DNA of 5,366 nucleotides from DASVDK01 sp036562265 [NCBI: Thermodesulfobacteriota bacterium] (GCA_036562265.1 DATCKS010000464.1:1-5366); one strand, 5' to 3'. Shown: positions 1 to 5,366, counted from the stretch's first letter. Program-made: numbers and translations. The notes: generated from the letters alone by a model not told the origin.

Positions 1-1
1 C

Positions 2-85
2 CTCGCGGGACCGCCGCCGCGCCCGCCGCTCCCGGCAGGCGCGGCGCTCTACCCCGTACTGACCCGCGACTACTACGGGTGGTGA
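2..85 (+). CDS. C-terminal end of an unidentified protein (partial, enters from left edge)
   Basis: Frame 2 is open from the left edge to a TGA at 83-85 and gives 27 residues ending in LYPVLTRDYYGW. Twenty-four of the 27 codons end in G or C, and the residue mix looks like a real protein tail rather than the Arg/Pro-rich shadow frames common in this DNA. The opposite strand here reads repeated TAG triplets, as expected for the antisense of Tyr codons. I do not recognise the family. It would be convergent with the sulfatase-like gene, and the two 3' ends overlap at 73-85. With so short a fragment, chance openness in GC-rich DNA remains a real alternative. Confidence 0.4.
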   Translation, partial: LAGPPPRPPLPAGAALYPVLTRDYYGW

Positions 86-2589
86 GCGGCGGCCACCTCC
101 TGCCGCCTGAGCGCCCTCGCGTCGACGACGAGTTCCCCCGCCGTGCCGTCGGCGAGGACGGCGAAGATGCGAACGCCGTCGCGGCTCGCCTCGTCGAGGA
201 GGTGCGGCGGGATCTGCGAGCCGAAGCCGGCCTCGAGGAACGTCGACGCCCCGTACCGCTCGACGACGTCCTGCCTCGCGCGGCCGGTTCCGGTCGCAAG
301 CCCGAAGGTGCGCCCCACGAAGACGAGCACGGCGGCGGCCGGCCGCTCGCGTGCGAGATCGACCGCCCAGCCTCTCACCACGAGCCCGCCGTCTCGGACA
401 AGGAGGCGCGCCTGTCCGACCTCGACGCCGGGCCGGATCGGGATGACCCGGCCGTCCGAGCGGACGATCCGCTCCCCGTCCGGGCCGGCGACGAGGGTGT
501 AGGTGCGCGGCGCGCCTCCCCCGACCGTCGCGAGCCGAGGCGCATCGACCGGACCCGACAGCGCGAACACCTCGACCTCGTTGTAGCCGTCCCTGAGGGC
601 CGATTCCGGCACCAGCGCGGCGAACCGGGCACGTCCCCGGCGCCAGGGAGCGGTCCGGGTGACGGCCGCGACCCGCCCGTTGAGCGCCACCGCCAGATGC
701 GCCACGTCGCCGTCCGGTCGCGCTCCGACGAGCCACCCTTTCACGTTCGCTGGCACCTCGCGGCCGTCCGTGTCGACCTCGGCGTAGGCGTCCGCCCAGT
801 CGAGTTCCATGGCGAGGTCCACCCGGTCGGCCACCGGGAGCTCGTCGACCGGGCGGCCGATCAGCGACGCGTACCGGCCGATCCGGTAGAGCGGGCCGAG
901 GTCCTCCCCGGTCCCGAAGAGGCGGTGAACCCTCGCGACGCTCGCGGCGACGCCCGGGACCGTCCGGCCGAAGACGAGGGGCGGCTCGCCGTGCGGGTGC
1001 ATGACGACCTTGCGCGACGGCTCCGGGATCGCGGGGTCGACGGCCGAGACGCCGTCGACCGGCCAGGGGAGGTCGACGTCGAGCAGGTCGGCGATCGTCG
1101 GCAGGATGTCCACCGACTGGACGTTGCGGTCGCTCACGACGCCGCGAGGCCCTCTCGGGGCCTTGATGATGAGCGGAACCATCATGATGTCCGCGGCGTT
1201 GCTCCGCGTGGGGAGCCGGCGATACTCGCCCGGCCGGAAGCTGACCCCGTGGTCCGCCGTCACGACGATCAGCGCGCGCTCGTAGAGCCCCTCGCGCTTG
1301 AGTCGCTCGACGACCCGCCCCACCGCACGGTCCACCGCGCCGACCTGCAGGAGGTAGCGCTGGAGGGCCTGCGTCACGAGCCACTCGTCGTCCGCCCAGA
1401 CGCCCTGGATCGGATCGAGCCCTTCGACGTGCCCGGCGTCGCCCCGTCCCTCGTACATGCGGCCCGAGGGGAAATAGCGCCACGGCACGTGCGGCAGCAC
1501 CAGATGCGCGAAGAAGAGGCCCGGCTCCGGCCCGTCGGTGATCCGCGCCATCCACTCCTCGAGCCGGTCGAGCGGGGCCATCCGCTCGTCCTTCTCGCGC
1601 TTCCCCTCCCCGGCGAAACTTCCCCACGCGGCCGTCACGGCCGGCAGGTCCCGCGTGAGGTCCGGGGTGAGCGCGACGTGCAGGAAGACGACGCCGAGGT
1701 CGGTCGCGAGCGCCTCGAGGCGCCGCCAGAGCGGCTGCCGTCTGATCTCGCAGAGCGCCTCGGGGCAGAGGCTCGAGATCGTCTCGAGCACCTCGAGGCG
1801 ATACGTGGCGCCGAGGAGCGTGAAGAGGTTCTGCGGGTGGGTCGCGTAGTTCGGCAGCGCCTTCCCCGAGGGGTCCGGCATGCGGCCGGTGAGGATCGCG
1901 GGCACGGCCTGAGTCGTTGCCGGACTCACGGTCGTCGCGTTCCGGAACCAGATGCCGTCGCGGGCCAGCGCCGCGAGGTTCGGATACCGGCCGGCGTCGA
2001 GCCGCCCCGTCTCGTCGGTGAGCCAGGCCCCGTTGAACTCGTCGAAGACGAGCATCACGATCGGGTCGGTCGCCTGGACTCTCGGGAACCCGGCGAGCGG
2101 GTCGGGCGGCTCGAGGATCAGGGACCTCACCTGGAACAGGAACAGCCCGGCGAAGAGCAGAGGGGTCGGCGCCAGGACGAGACACACCTGCGCGAGCGGC
2201 GCCGCGCGGCGGAGGGCGAGGGGAAGGACGACGCCGACGACGAGGGCGGCCGTGACGGTGACCGGCACGGGGAGCGCCGGGAGCCGCGAGAGCCCCTGGA
2301 GCGCGAGGACGGTCCCGAGGAGCCCGACCAGGAGCGCGTGCAGGAGGGCCTGCGCGCGGGCGTGGAGCCGACGGGCCCCTTCCTCGAGCAGGACGAGGAG
2401 ACCAGGCGCGACGAACGCGAGGATCACCGCCAGGAGCACGAGGTCGATCGGCTCGGAACGTCGGACCGCGAAGAAGGTCGGCTGCCGGCCGAGCAGGTCG
2501 AAGAGCGGTTGCGCGACCGCGAAGTTCCAGAGGACCAGGAGCTGGGCGGCATCGGCGAGCCGGCTCCTCGAAGTCGTCGTCGTGCTCAT
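73..2589 (-). CDS. Membrane-anchored alkaline-phosphatase-superfamily (sulfatase-like) hydrolase/transferase
   Basis: Predicted inner-membrane enzyme with its catalytic domain outside the cytoplasm. Numbering here starts at the alternative GTG at 2610; subtract 7 for the ATG chosen. Hydrophobic segments at about 23-40 (weak), 55-76, 88-106, 114-133 and 139-160 make five membrane helices, the arrangement of LtaS and EptA phospho-transferases. The catalytic domain spans about 180-530: strand PIVMLVFDEF gives metal ligands D190/E191, SPATTQAVPAILTGR holds the likely nucleophile, LPHVPW contains H374, and VVTADHG gives D453/H454. Aligned backwards from the shared LTGR, Thr232 falls where sulfatases have the formylglycine Cys, and there is no CxPxR. 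This favours phosphatase or phospho-group transferase chemistry over sulfatase, despite the usual family name. Cys282 and Cys287 (LCPEALC) could form a disulfide. About 240 C-terminal residues hold two related beta-rich units. ATG at 2589 was chosen because GAGG lies 5 bases upstream; GTG at 2610 is possible. It is the last gene of the minus-strand operon seen here. The true substrate is unknown. Confidence 0.93.
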   Translation of the reverse strand: MSTTTTSRSRLADAAQLLVLWNFAVAQPLFDLLGRQPTFFAVRRSEPIDLVLLAVILAFVAPGLLVLLEEGARRLHARAQALLHALLVGLLGTVLALQGLSRLPALPVPVTVTAALVVGVVLPLALRRAAPLAQVCLVLAPTPLLFAGLFLFQVRSLILEPPDPLAGFPRVQATDPIVMLVFDEFNGAWLTDETGRLDAGRYPNLAALARDGIWFRNATTVSPATTQAVPAILTGRMPDPSGKALPNYATHPQNLFTLLGATYRLEVLETISSLCPEALCEIRRQPLWRRLEALATDLGVVFLHVALTPDLTRDLPAVTAAWGSFAGEGKREKDERMAPLDRLEEWMARITDGPEPGLFFAHLVLPHVPWRYFPSGRMYEGRGDAGHVEGLDPIQGVWADDEWLVTQALQRYLLQVGAVDRAVGRVVERLKREGLYERALIVVTADHGVSFRPGEYRRLPTRSNAADIMMVPLIIKAPRGPRGVVSDRNVQSVDILPTIADLLDVDLPWPVDGVSAVDPAIPEPSRKVVMHPHGEPPLVFGRTVPGVAASVARVHRLFGTGEDLGPLYRIGRYASLIGRPVDELPVADRVDLAMELDWADAYAEVDTDGREVPANVKGWLVGARPDGDVAHLAVALNGRVAAVTRTAPWRRGRARFAALVPESALRDGYNEVEVFALSGPVDAPRLATVGGGAPRTYTLVAGPDGERIVRSDGRVIPIRPGVEVGQARLLVRDGGLVVRGWAVDLARERPAAAVLVFVGRTFGLATGTGRARQDVVERYGASTFLEAGFGSQIPPHLLDEASRDGVRIFAVLADGTAGELVVDARALRRQEVAAAHHP

Positions 2590-2591
2590 CG

Positions 2592-2598
2592 CCTCCTC
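2592..2598 (-). promoter_or_regulatory. Shine-Dalgarno for the sulfatase-like gene (decides between two starts)
   Basis: On the minus strand GAGGAGG ends 2 bases before ATG 2589; its first GAGG ends 5 bases before. A second candidate, GGTGGAG at 2619-2625, lies 8 bases before the in-frame GTG at 2610, which would add seven residues (MWTREEA). I prefer the ATG because it is the commoner start codon and begins at the MSTTTTSRSR segment ahead of the first membrane helix. The spacing argument for the GTG is also good, so this remains open. Confidence 0.5.
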
Positions 2599-2654
2599 AC
2601 GCGTCCACACGTCCGGTTCTCCACCCGCGCGCCACGTGGTCGATCGTGCGCGCC

Positions 2655-2674
2655 GGGGCCCGGCGTCGGGCCCC
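2655..2674 (-). other. Perfect GC-only stem-loop between methyltransferase and sulfatase-like genes
   Basis: GGGGCCCG and CGGGCCCC form a perfect 8-bp inverted repeat around a 4-base loop, starting 11 bases past the methyltransferase stop codon and ending 44 to 65 bases before the next start. No U-tract follows in the minus-strand direction, so it is not a canonical intrinsic terminator. It sits in the longest intergenic gap of the operon. It could protect the upstream mRNA's 3' end, attenuate transcription, or act as a U-tract-independent terminator. The 75-96 base spacer shows no convincing promoter by eye. Confidence 0.55.
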
Positions 2675-2685
2675 CTCGCCTCTCG

Positions 2686-4077
2686 TCATCGCGGCCGGCC
2701 GCGCCCGTAGTAGAGGATGCGCGTCCCCGAGGCGAGGACCTCCCGGCCCTCGACCGCGAACCTGGCCTCGAGCGCCCGCTCGAACGGCTCGACGTCGTAG
2801 TCCCGGTAGCGGTCGTCCTTGTTCATGAGGAGACGGCCGACCATCGGGTCGTCGCGGGTCACGAACTCGATCACGACGTCGCCGCCGAGGTCGGCGAGCC
2901 AGTCGACGAACTCCGCGAGCGGCACGTTGCCGCCGAGGACGACGTGGTGGATCAACGCCAGGCAGAGGACGAGGTCCGGCCGGCCTCGCGCGGCGAGCGG
3001 CTTGCGCTCGAGGCCGCGCCACCCGAGCCCGGGCGACGCGTCGATCAGGTCCACGACGAGCGGCAGGATGCGCGGGTGCCCCTCCCCCCGGAGCGCCTGG
3101 TAGAGGCGCTCGACGGCCAGGTGGTCGCTGTCCATGGCGACGACGTACGCCCCCGTCTCCGCGGCGAGCCGCGCGAACCGGCCGGTGTTGCAGCCGAGAT
3201 CCCAGACGAGCCGGCGAGGGCGAGCGCGCGCCGCCTCCGACACGAACGCCGCCTTGCGGGCATGGTCGGGCTCGGTGTAGCCGTGCGTCCGGTCGTACTC
3301 GGACCAGGTCGAGCGCGACCGGCGCCAGGTGAGCCCGCGGATCGTCCGCGCGAGCCGGCGGACGTTGGCCGCGATCGCCGCCCGGCTGAACTCGGCCGAC
3401 CGGATCGCATCGCGCACCGCAGCGCCGCCGAAGCGCGCCTGGAGCCGCGCCTGGAGCCACACGTGGAGGAGCACGGCCGGCCGGAGGCGGTCGAGCCCGC
3501 CGAGGAGGCGGGAGGCGACCTCGGCCGGGATGCCGTCGAGGCGCCCGCGGAGCCAGGGCTGGAACGGCACGTCCCGGAGCGCCTGCACGAGGAGCGGGTA
3601 GAGGAACATCTCGCAGAACTGCCGGTACCCCACCCAGACGTCGCCCGGCTCGAGCCGCTCGAAGGAGCCGACGTCGATGAAGACCGGGCGAGCCCCGACC
3701 CACTGGACGTTGTAGGGCGAGGCGTCCTTGAGCGTCATCCCCTCGTCCAGCGCCTCGAGGAGGAGGTCGAGGTGGAGGAGCGCCGCGTCCCTGAGCATCC
3801 CGAAGGACCACTCGTACGGGTACGACACGAAGGGGACCGCCTCGTGTCGCAGGACCGCCCGCCAGTCGCCCGGCGGCAGCCCGGCGGCGGCGCCGGCCAT
3901 CCGTTCGGTCCGGACGACCCGCCCCTCGCGCACGGCGCGCGCGAAGAACGCCGTCGCCTCGAGCGCCTCCCAGTCGGCCAGCGCCTCGGGGCCGAGGGCG
4001 CGCAGGATCCGGTCCCCCTCGACGAGGACCCGGCTCGACCGATCCCGGTACGAGCCGGGCTCGAACGCGACGGTCAC
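2686..4077 (-). CDS. Kinase-like domain fused to class I SAM-dependent methyltransferase
   Basis: A 463-residue cytoplasmic protein with no membrane helix. The C-terminal part (about 260-463) is a Rossmann methyltransferase: motif I is VWDLGCNTGRFA (about 291-302), the acidic end of strand 2 is VVAMDSD (312-318), a motif IV-like region is DLVLCLALIHHVV (368-380), and a late strand is GDVVIEFV (399-406). The N-terminal half (about 10-250) is not ordinary for a methyltransferase. LKDASPYNV (116-124) matches the kinase catalytic loop, with D118, P121 and N123 in HRDxKPxN spacing, and IDVG (134-137) matches DFG 12 residues after N123. R26 (ILRAL) and E37/E40 may stand in for the N-lobe Lys and helix-C Glu. 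Start: GTG at 4077 lies one base after the small gene's TGA, with AGG about 7 bases upstream, suggesting translational coupling. Overall it resembles proteins I recall, without certainty, being annotated as NoeA-like methyltransferases. Methyl acceptor unknown; a glycan is inferred from context. Confidence 0.92.
   Translation of the reverse strand: MTVAFEPGSYRDRSSRVLVEGDRILRALGPEALADWEALEATAFFARAVREGRVVRTERMAGAAAGLPPGDWRAVLRHEAVPFVSYPYEWSFGMLRDAALLHLDLLLEALDEGMTLKDASPYNVQWVGARPVFIDVGSFERLEPGDVWVGYRQFCEMFLYPLLVQALRDVPFQPWLRGRLDGIPAEVASRLLGGLDRLRPAVLLHVWLQARLQARFGGAAVRDAIRSAEFSRAAIAANVRRLARTIRGLTWRRSRSTWSEYDRTHGYTEPDHARKAAFVSEAARARPRRLVWDLGCNTGRFARLAAETGAYVVAMDSDHLAVERLYQALRGEGHPRILPLVVDLIDASPGLGWRGLERKPLAARGRPDLVLCLALIHHVVLGGNVPLAEFVDWLADLGGDVVIEFVTRDDPMVGRLLMNKDDRYRDYDVEPFERALEARFAVEGREVLASGTRILYYGRGRPR
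3435..3458 (-). repeat. Two tandem copies of a 12-bp unit inside the methyltransferase gene
   Basis: GCGCCTGGAGCC occurs twice back to back on the plus strand. On the coding strand it encodes the duplicated LQARLQAR (about residues 208-215) in a predicted helix of the linker between the kinase-like and methyltransferase parts. Being in frame, it is best explained as a small in-frame slippage duplication or as helix codon coincidence. Confidence 0.6.
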
Positions 4078-4078
4078 G

Positions 4079-4288
4079 TCAGGGCCTGCCCTTCTCCGTG
4101 CGGCCGAGGCCGACGAGCGCCTTGAGCTTCTGCCAGTAGAGCTTCACCAGCACGACGAAACCGGCCACGCCCCCCAGGACGAGTTGCAGGAGCATGCTGC
4201 CGCTGCCCGGATCGAGGTAGGCGTGCGCCGGCGCCGCCGTCAGGACGACGAGGAGTCCGGCCGCCGCGATCGTGGTGGTTCTCCGCAT
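4079..4288 (-). CDS. Small secreted/membrane protein with YLDPGSGS motif (69 aa)
   Basis: Unknown function. MRRTTTIAAAGLLVVLTAAPAHA is a textbook signal peptide: Arg-Arg n-region, hydrophobic core, and AHA cleavage signal at 23/24. Cleavage would leave a mature protein starting YLDPGSGSMLLQ, followed by a hydrophobic helix at about 32-50 and a basic tail (KLYWQKLKALVGLGRTEKGRP). The mature product would be about 46 residues with its N-terminus outside and its positive tail in the cytoplasm. The ATG at 4288 is supported by GGAGGG at 4297-4302, 8 bases upstream. The frame stays open further upstream, but that part is an Arg/Pro-rich shadow of the transferase gene and should not be joined to it. 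The gene lies 23 bases after the transferase stop and its own stop is one base from the methyltransferase start, so it is squarely in the operon. I recall similar AYLDPGTGS-type small hypothetical proteins near surface-polysaccharide genes, but cannot verify this here. Confidence 0.85.
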   Translation of the reverse strand: MRRTTTIAAAGLLVVLTAAPAHAYLDPGSGSMLLQLVLGGVAGFVVLVKLYWQKLKALVGLGRTEKGRP

Positions 4289-4296
4289 GGGATGGT

Positions 4297-4302
4297 CCCT
4301 CC
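4297..4302 (-). promoter_or_regulatory. Shine-Dalgarno GGAGGG for the small YLDPGSGS gene
   Basis: On the minus strand GGAGGG lies 8 bases before ATG 4288, in the 23-base gap after the transferase stop codon. It fixes the start of the small gene and argues against the longer reading frame that runs back through the transferase. Confidence 0.75.
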
Positions 4303-4311
4303 GTGAGCCGC

Positions 4312-5316
4312 TCACAGGGTCATGTCGATCCGTTTGAGCCAGAGCGCGAGCCCGCACGCCGTAAGGAGGAGCACGAGGAGCAGCACGAGCGCCCCCTCCT
4401 CGGTCGGCACGTACGTGAGCGCGACGCCGCTTGCGCCGAGGACGACGCCGGCGGCGTAGTTGGCCGCCACGGTCTGCCGCGTGGTGAGGCGCCACTTCCT
4501 GAGGCGCAGGGCGACGTGGTCGGGGCTCCCCAGCATGACCGGCAACCCGCGCATCTGGCGGACGTGCATCACGAACAGCATGTCGAAGAGCGGCACGCCG
4601 AGAATGACGACCGGCGCGAGGGCCGCGGTGACGGTCCGCTCGGTGACGCTGTTGTTGATGGCGAGGGCGCCGAGGAGCAGCCCCACGAGCTGGCTCCCCG
4701 TGTCGCCGAGGTAGATGCGCGCCGGCTCGGCGTTGTAGCGCAGGAAGCCGACCAGGGCGCCGGCCAGCGCGAGGCACATGATGGAGGGGACCGGCCGGCC
4801 GGCCGCCGTCGTGAGGGCGAACATGGCGACCGCGGCCACGGCCCCCACCCCGGCCGAGAGGCCGTCCATCACGTCGATCAGGTTGAAGGCGTTCGTCGTC
4901 GCGAGGAGCCAGAGGAGCGTGAGCGGCAGGGCGAGCCAGATCGGGACGAAGGCGAGCTTGACGTAGACCCCGGAGCGGATCAGCACCGCGCAGGCCAGCG
5001 TCTGGCCGGCGAGCTTCACCCAGGGCGAGAGCGCCCCCAGGTCGTCGACGAGGCCGAAGACCACGATCAGGCCCGAGGCGAGCAGGAGGCCCAGGACCTC
5101 GTGGCCCCGGCTGAGGTCGATCGTCAGCGCGACCGAGACGAGGAACGCCACGTAGACGGCGAGCCCGCCGAGGTACGGCACCGGCTCGCGCTGGCGCTTG
5201 AGGCGGCCGTCGGGTCGATCGACGAAGCCGATCCGGATCGCCGCCTCGCGCACCCGCGGCACGAGCCAGAGCGAGAGCGCGAGCGCGATGGCGAAGGCGA
5301 GGACCGCGCGCGTCAT
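4312..5316 (-). CDS. WecA/TagO/MraY-family polyprenyl-phosphate sugar-1-phosphate transferase
   Basis: Integral membrane enzyme of 334 residues with about 11 hydrophobic segments. The family transfers a sugar-1-phosphate (GlcNAc-1-P in WecA and TagO) from a UDP-sugar to undecaprenyl phosphate on the cytoplasmic face, the first step in making a lipid-linked glycan. The family motifs appear in order: PYLGGLAV (47-54), GLVDDLGALSPWVKLAGQ with D91/D92 (88-105), NAFNLIDVMDGLSAG with N142, N145, D148 and D151 (142-156), IYLGDTGS with D205 (201-208), and PLFD (242-245). The final cytoplasmic loop reads GSPDHVALRL with a single His267 instead of the multi-His motif of WecA or MraY. Length is slightly below WecA and TagO. 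Start ATG 5316 overlaps the upstream gene's TGA (ATGA); no clear Shine-Dalgarno precedes it, so coupled translation is likely. MraY itself is less likely, since no peptidoglycan genes are beside it. The sugar specificity cannot be read from the sequence. Confidence 0.95.
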   Translation of the reverse strand: MTRAVLAFAIALALSLWLVPRVREAAIRIGFVDRPDGRLKRQREPVPYLGGLAVYVAFLVSVALTIDLSRGHEVLGLLLASGLIVVFGLVDDLGALSPWVKLAGQTLACAVLIRSGVYVKLAFVPIWLALPLTLLWLLATTNAFNLIDVMDGLSAGVGAVAAVAMFALTTAAGRPVPSIMCLALAGALVGFLRYNAEPARIYLGDTGSQLVGLLLGALAINNSVTERTVTAALAPVVILGVPLFDMLFVMHVRQMRGLPVMLGSPDHVALRLRKWRLTTRQTVAANYAAGVVLGASGVALTYVPTEEGALVLLLVLLLTACGLALWLKRIDMTL

Positions 5317-5366
5317 CGGGCCGCCGACCGATAGAGCGCCGCAACCCGCGGCGCCCAGACCTCGAG
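5313..5366 (-). CDS. C-terminal 17 codons of an upstream gene, possibly a glycosyltransferase (partial)
   Basis: The minus-strand frame entering at the right edge is open and reads LEVWAPRVAALYRSAAR before TGA (5315-5313). The TGA overlaps the transferase ATG in an ATGA junction, the usual sign of neighbouring operon genes. An amphipathic tail of the type 'W..rva.lYrs' is common at the end of GT-B glycosyltransferases, and the context agrees, but so short a stretch cannot prove the family. The reading frame as coding is well supported; the product is a guess. Confidence 0.6.
   Translation of the reverse strand, partial: LEVWAPRVAALYRSAAR

Noticed and set aside
62-80. ACCCG/CGGGT stem-loop as a transcription terminator for the sulfatase-like gene
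   Set aside because: The stem is only 5 bp with a 9-base loop and no T-tract on either strand. It also lies within coding sequence of one or both genes.
1180-1190. Palindrome CATCATGATG as a possible operator
   Set aside because: It lies inside the sulfatase-like gene and is produced by the codons for Ile-Met-Met in DIMMVPLIIKAP, a conserved part of the domain.
2597-3811. Minus-strand open frame of 404 codons overlapping the methyltransferase gene
   Set aside because: It is Arg/Pro/Gly/Ala-rich with no recognisable domain, and it lies over a gene with clear methyltransferase motifs in the neighbouring frame.
79-4125. Plus-strand open frame of 1348 codons antisense to the sulfatase-like and methyltransferase genes
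   Set aside because: The translation is dominated by Arg, Glu, Asp, Pro and Gly with no hydrophobic core or known motif. It is the complementary frame expected when the minus-strand genes have extreme GC at third positions and therefore few stop codons opposite them.
4791-4804. Self-complementary run CCGGCCGGCCGGCC
   Set aside because: It is within the transferase coding region (AAGRPV) and is what Gly-Arg-Pro codons give in GC-rich DNA. There is no sign of a regulatory role.
4303-5334. Plus-strand open frame of 343 codons opposite the WecA/TagO-like gene
   Set aside because: Its product is highly charged and hydrophilic (rich in E, R, D, H, G), while the opposite strand encodes a clear polytopic membrane enzyme with ordered family motifs. 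It is a shadow frame.
4079-5344. Minus-strand open frame of 421 codons that joins the small YLDPGSGS protein to a long upstream extension
   Set aside because: Everything before the ATG at 4288 is Arg/Pro/Ala-rich shadow sequence of the transferase in another frame. Only the last 69 codons have a Shine-Dalgarno, a signal peptide and a membrane helix.
5361-5366. Window ends on CTCGAG, a XhoI site, suggesting a cloning boundary
   Set aside because: The six bases are common in GC-rich coding DNA (here they encode Leu-Glu in an open frame), and no vector sequence is seen.

Overview
This is a very GC-rich bacterial window (about 70% by eye, not counted), coding almost wall to wall, with strong G/C preference at third codon positions and recognisable Shine-Dalgarno sequences. 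No rRNA, tRNA, CRISPR array or transposase is visible. The organism cannot be named. A high-GC actinobacterium or another GC-rich soil or environmental phylum would fit.

The window is dominated by one tightly packed operon on the minus strand, read from high to low coordinates. Its order is: (1) the last 17 codons of a gene entering at the right edge, resembling a glycosyltransferase tail; (2) a polytopic WecA/TagO/MraY-family polyprenyl-phosphate sugar-1-phosphate transferase, joined to gene 1 by an ATGA overlap; (3) a 69-residue secreted or membrane-anchored small protein whose predicted mature N-terminus is YLDPGSGS; (4) a 463-residue protein with a class I SAM-dependent methyltransferase domain at its C-terminus and, unexpectedly, a protein-kinase-like catalytic loop in its N-terminal half, starting one base after gene 3; (5) a large membrane-anchored alkaline-phosphatase-superfamily ('sulfatase-like') enzyme with five predicted N-terminal membrane helices and two related beta-rich units at its C-terminus. 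A GC-rich hairpin without a U-tract sits between genes 4 and 5. At the left edge, a plus-strand frame that looks like the C-terminus of another gene ends convergently and overlaps the end of gene 5 by a few bases.

Taken together the operon reads as part of a cell-surface glycan pathway. The transferase would load the first sugar phosphate on a lipid carrier, glycosyltransferases would extend it, the kinase-like/methyltransferase protein could modify or cap it in the cytoplasm, and the alkaline-phosphatase-superfamily enzyme would act outside the membrane, for example moving or removing a phospho-substituent. The family assignments come from motifs. The pathway itself is inference.

The best candidate for something under-described is the three-gene set at 73-4288 (small YLDPGSGS protein, kinase-like/methyltransferase fusion, Thr-type AP-superfamily enzyme). 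In particular, the intact D-x4-N plus DxG kinase signature in gene 4 recalls, with reversed domain order, the chain-capping kinase/methyltransferase WbdD.
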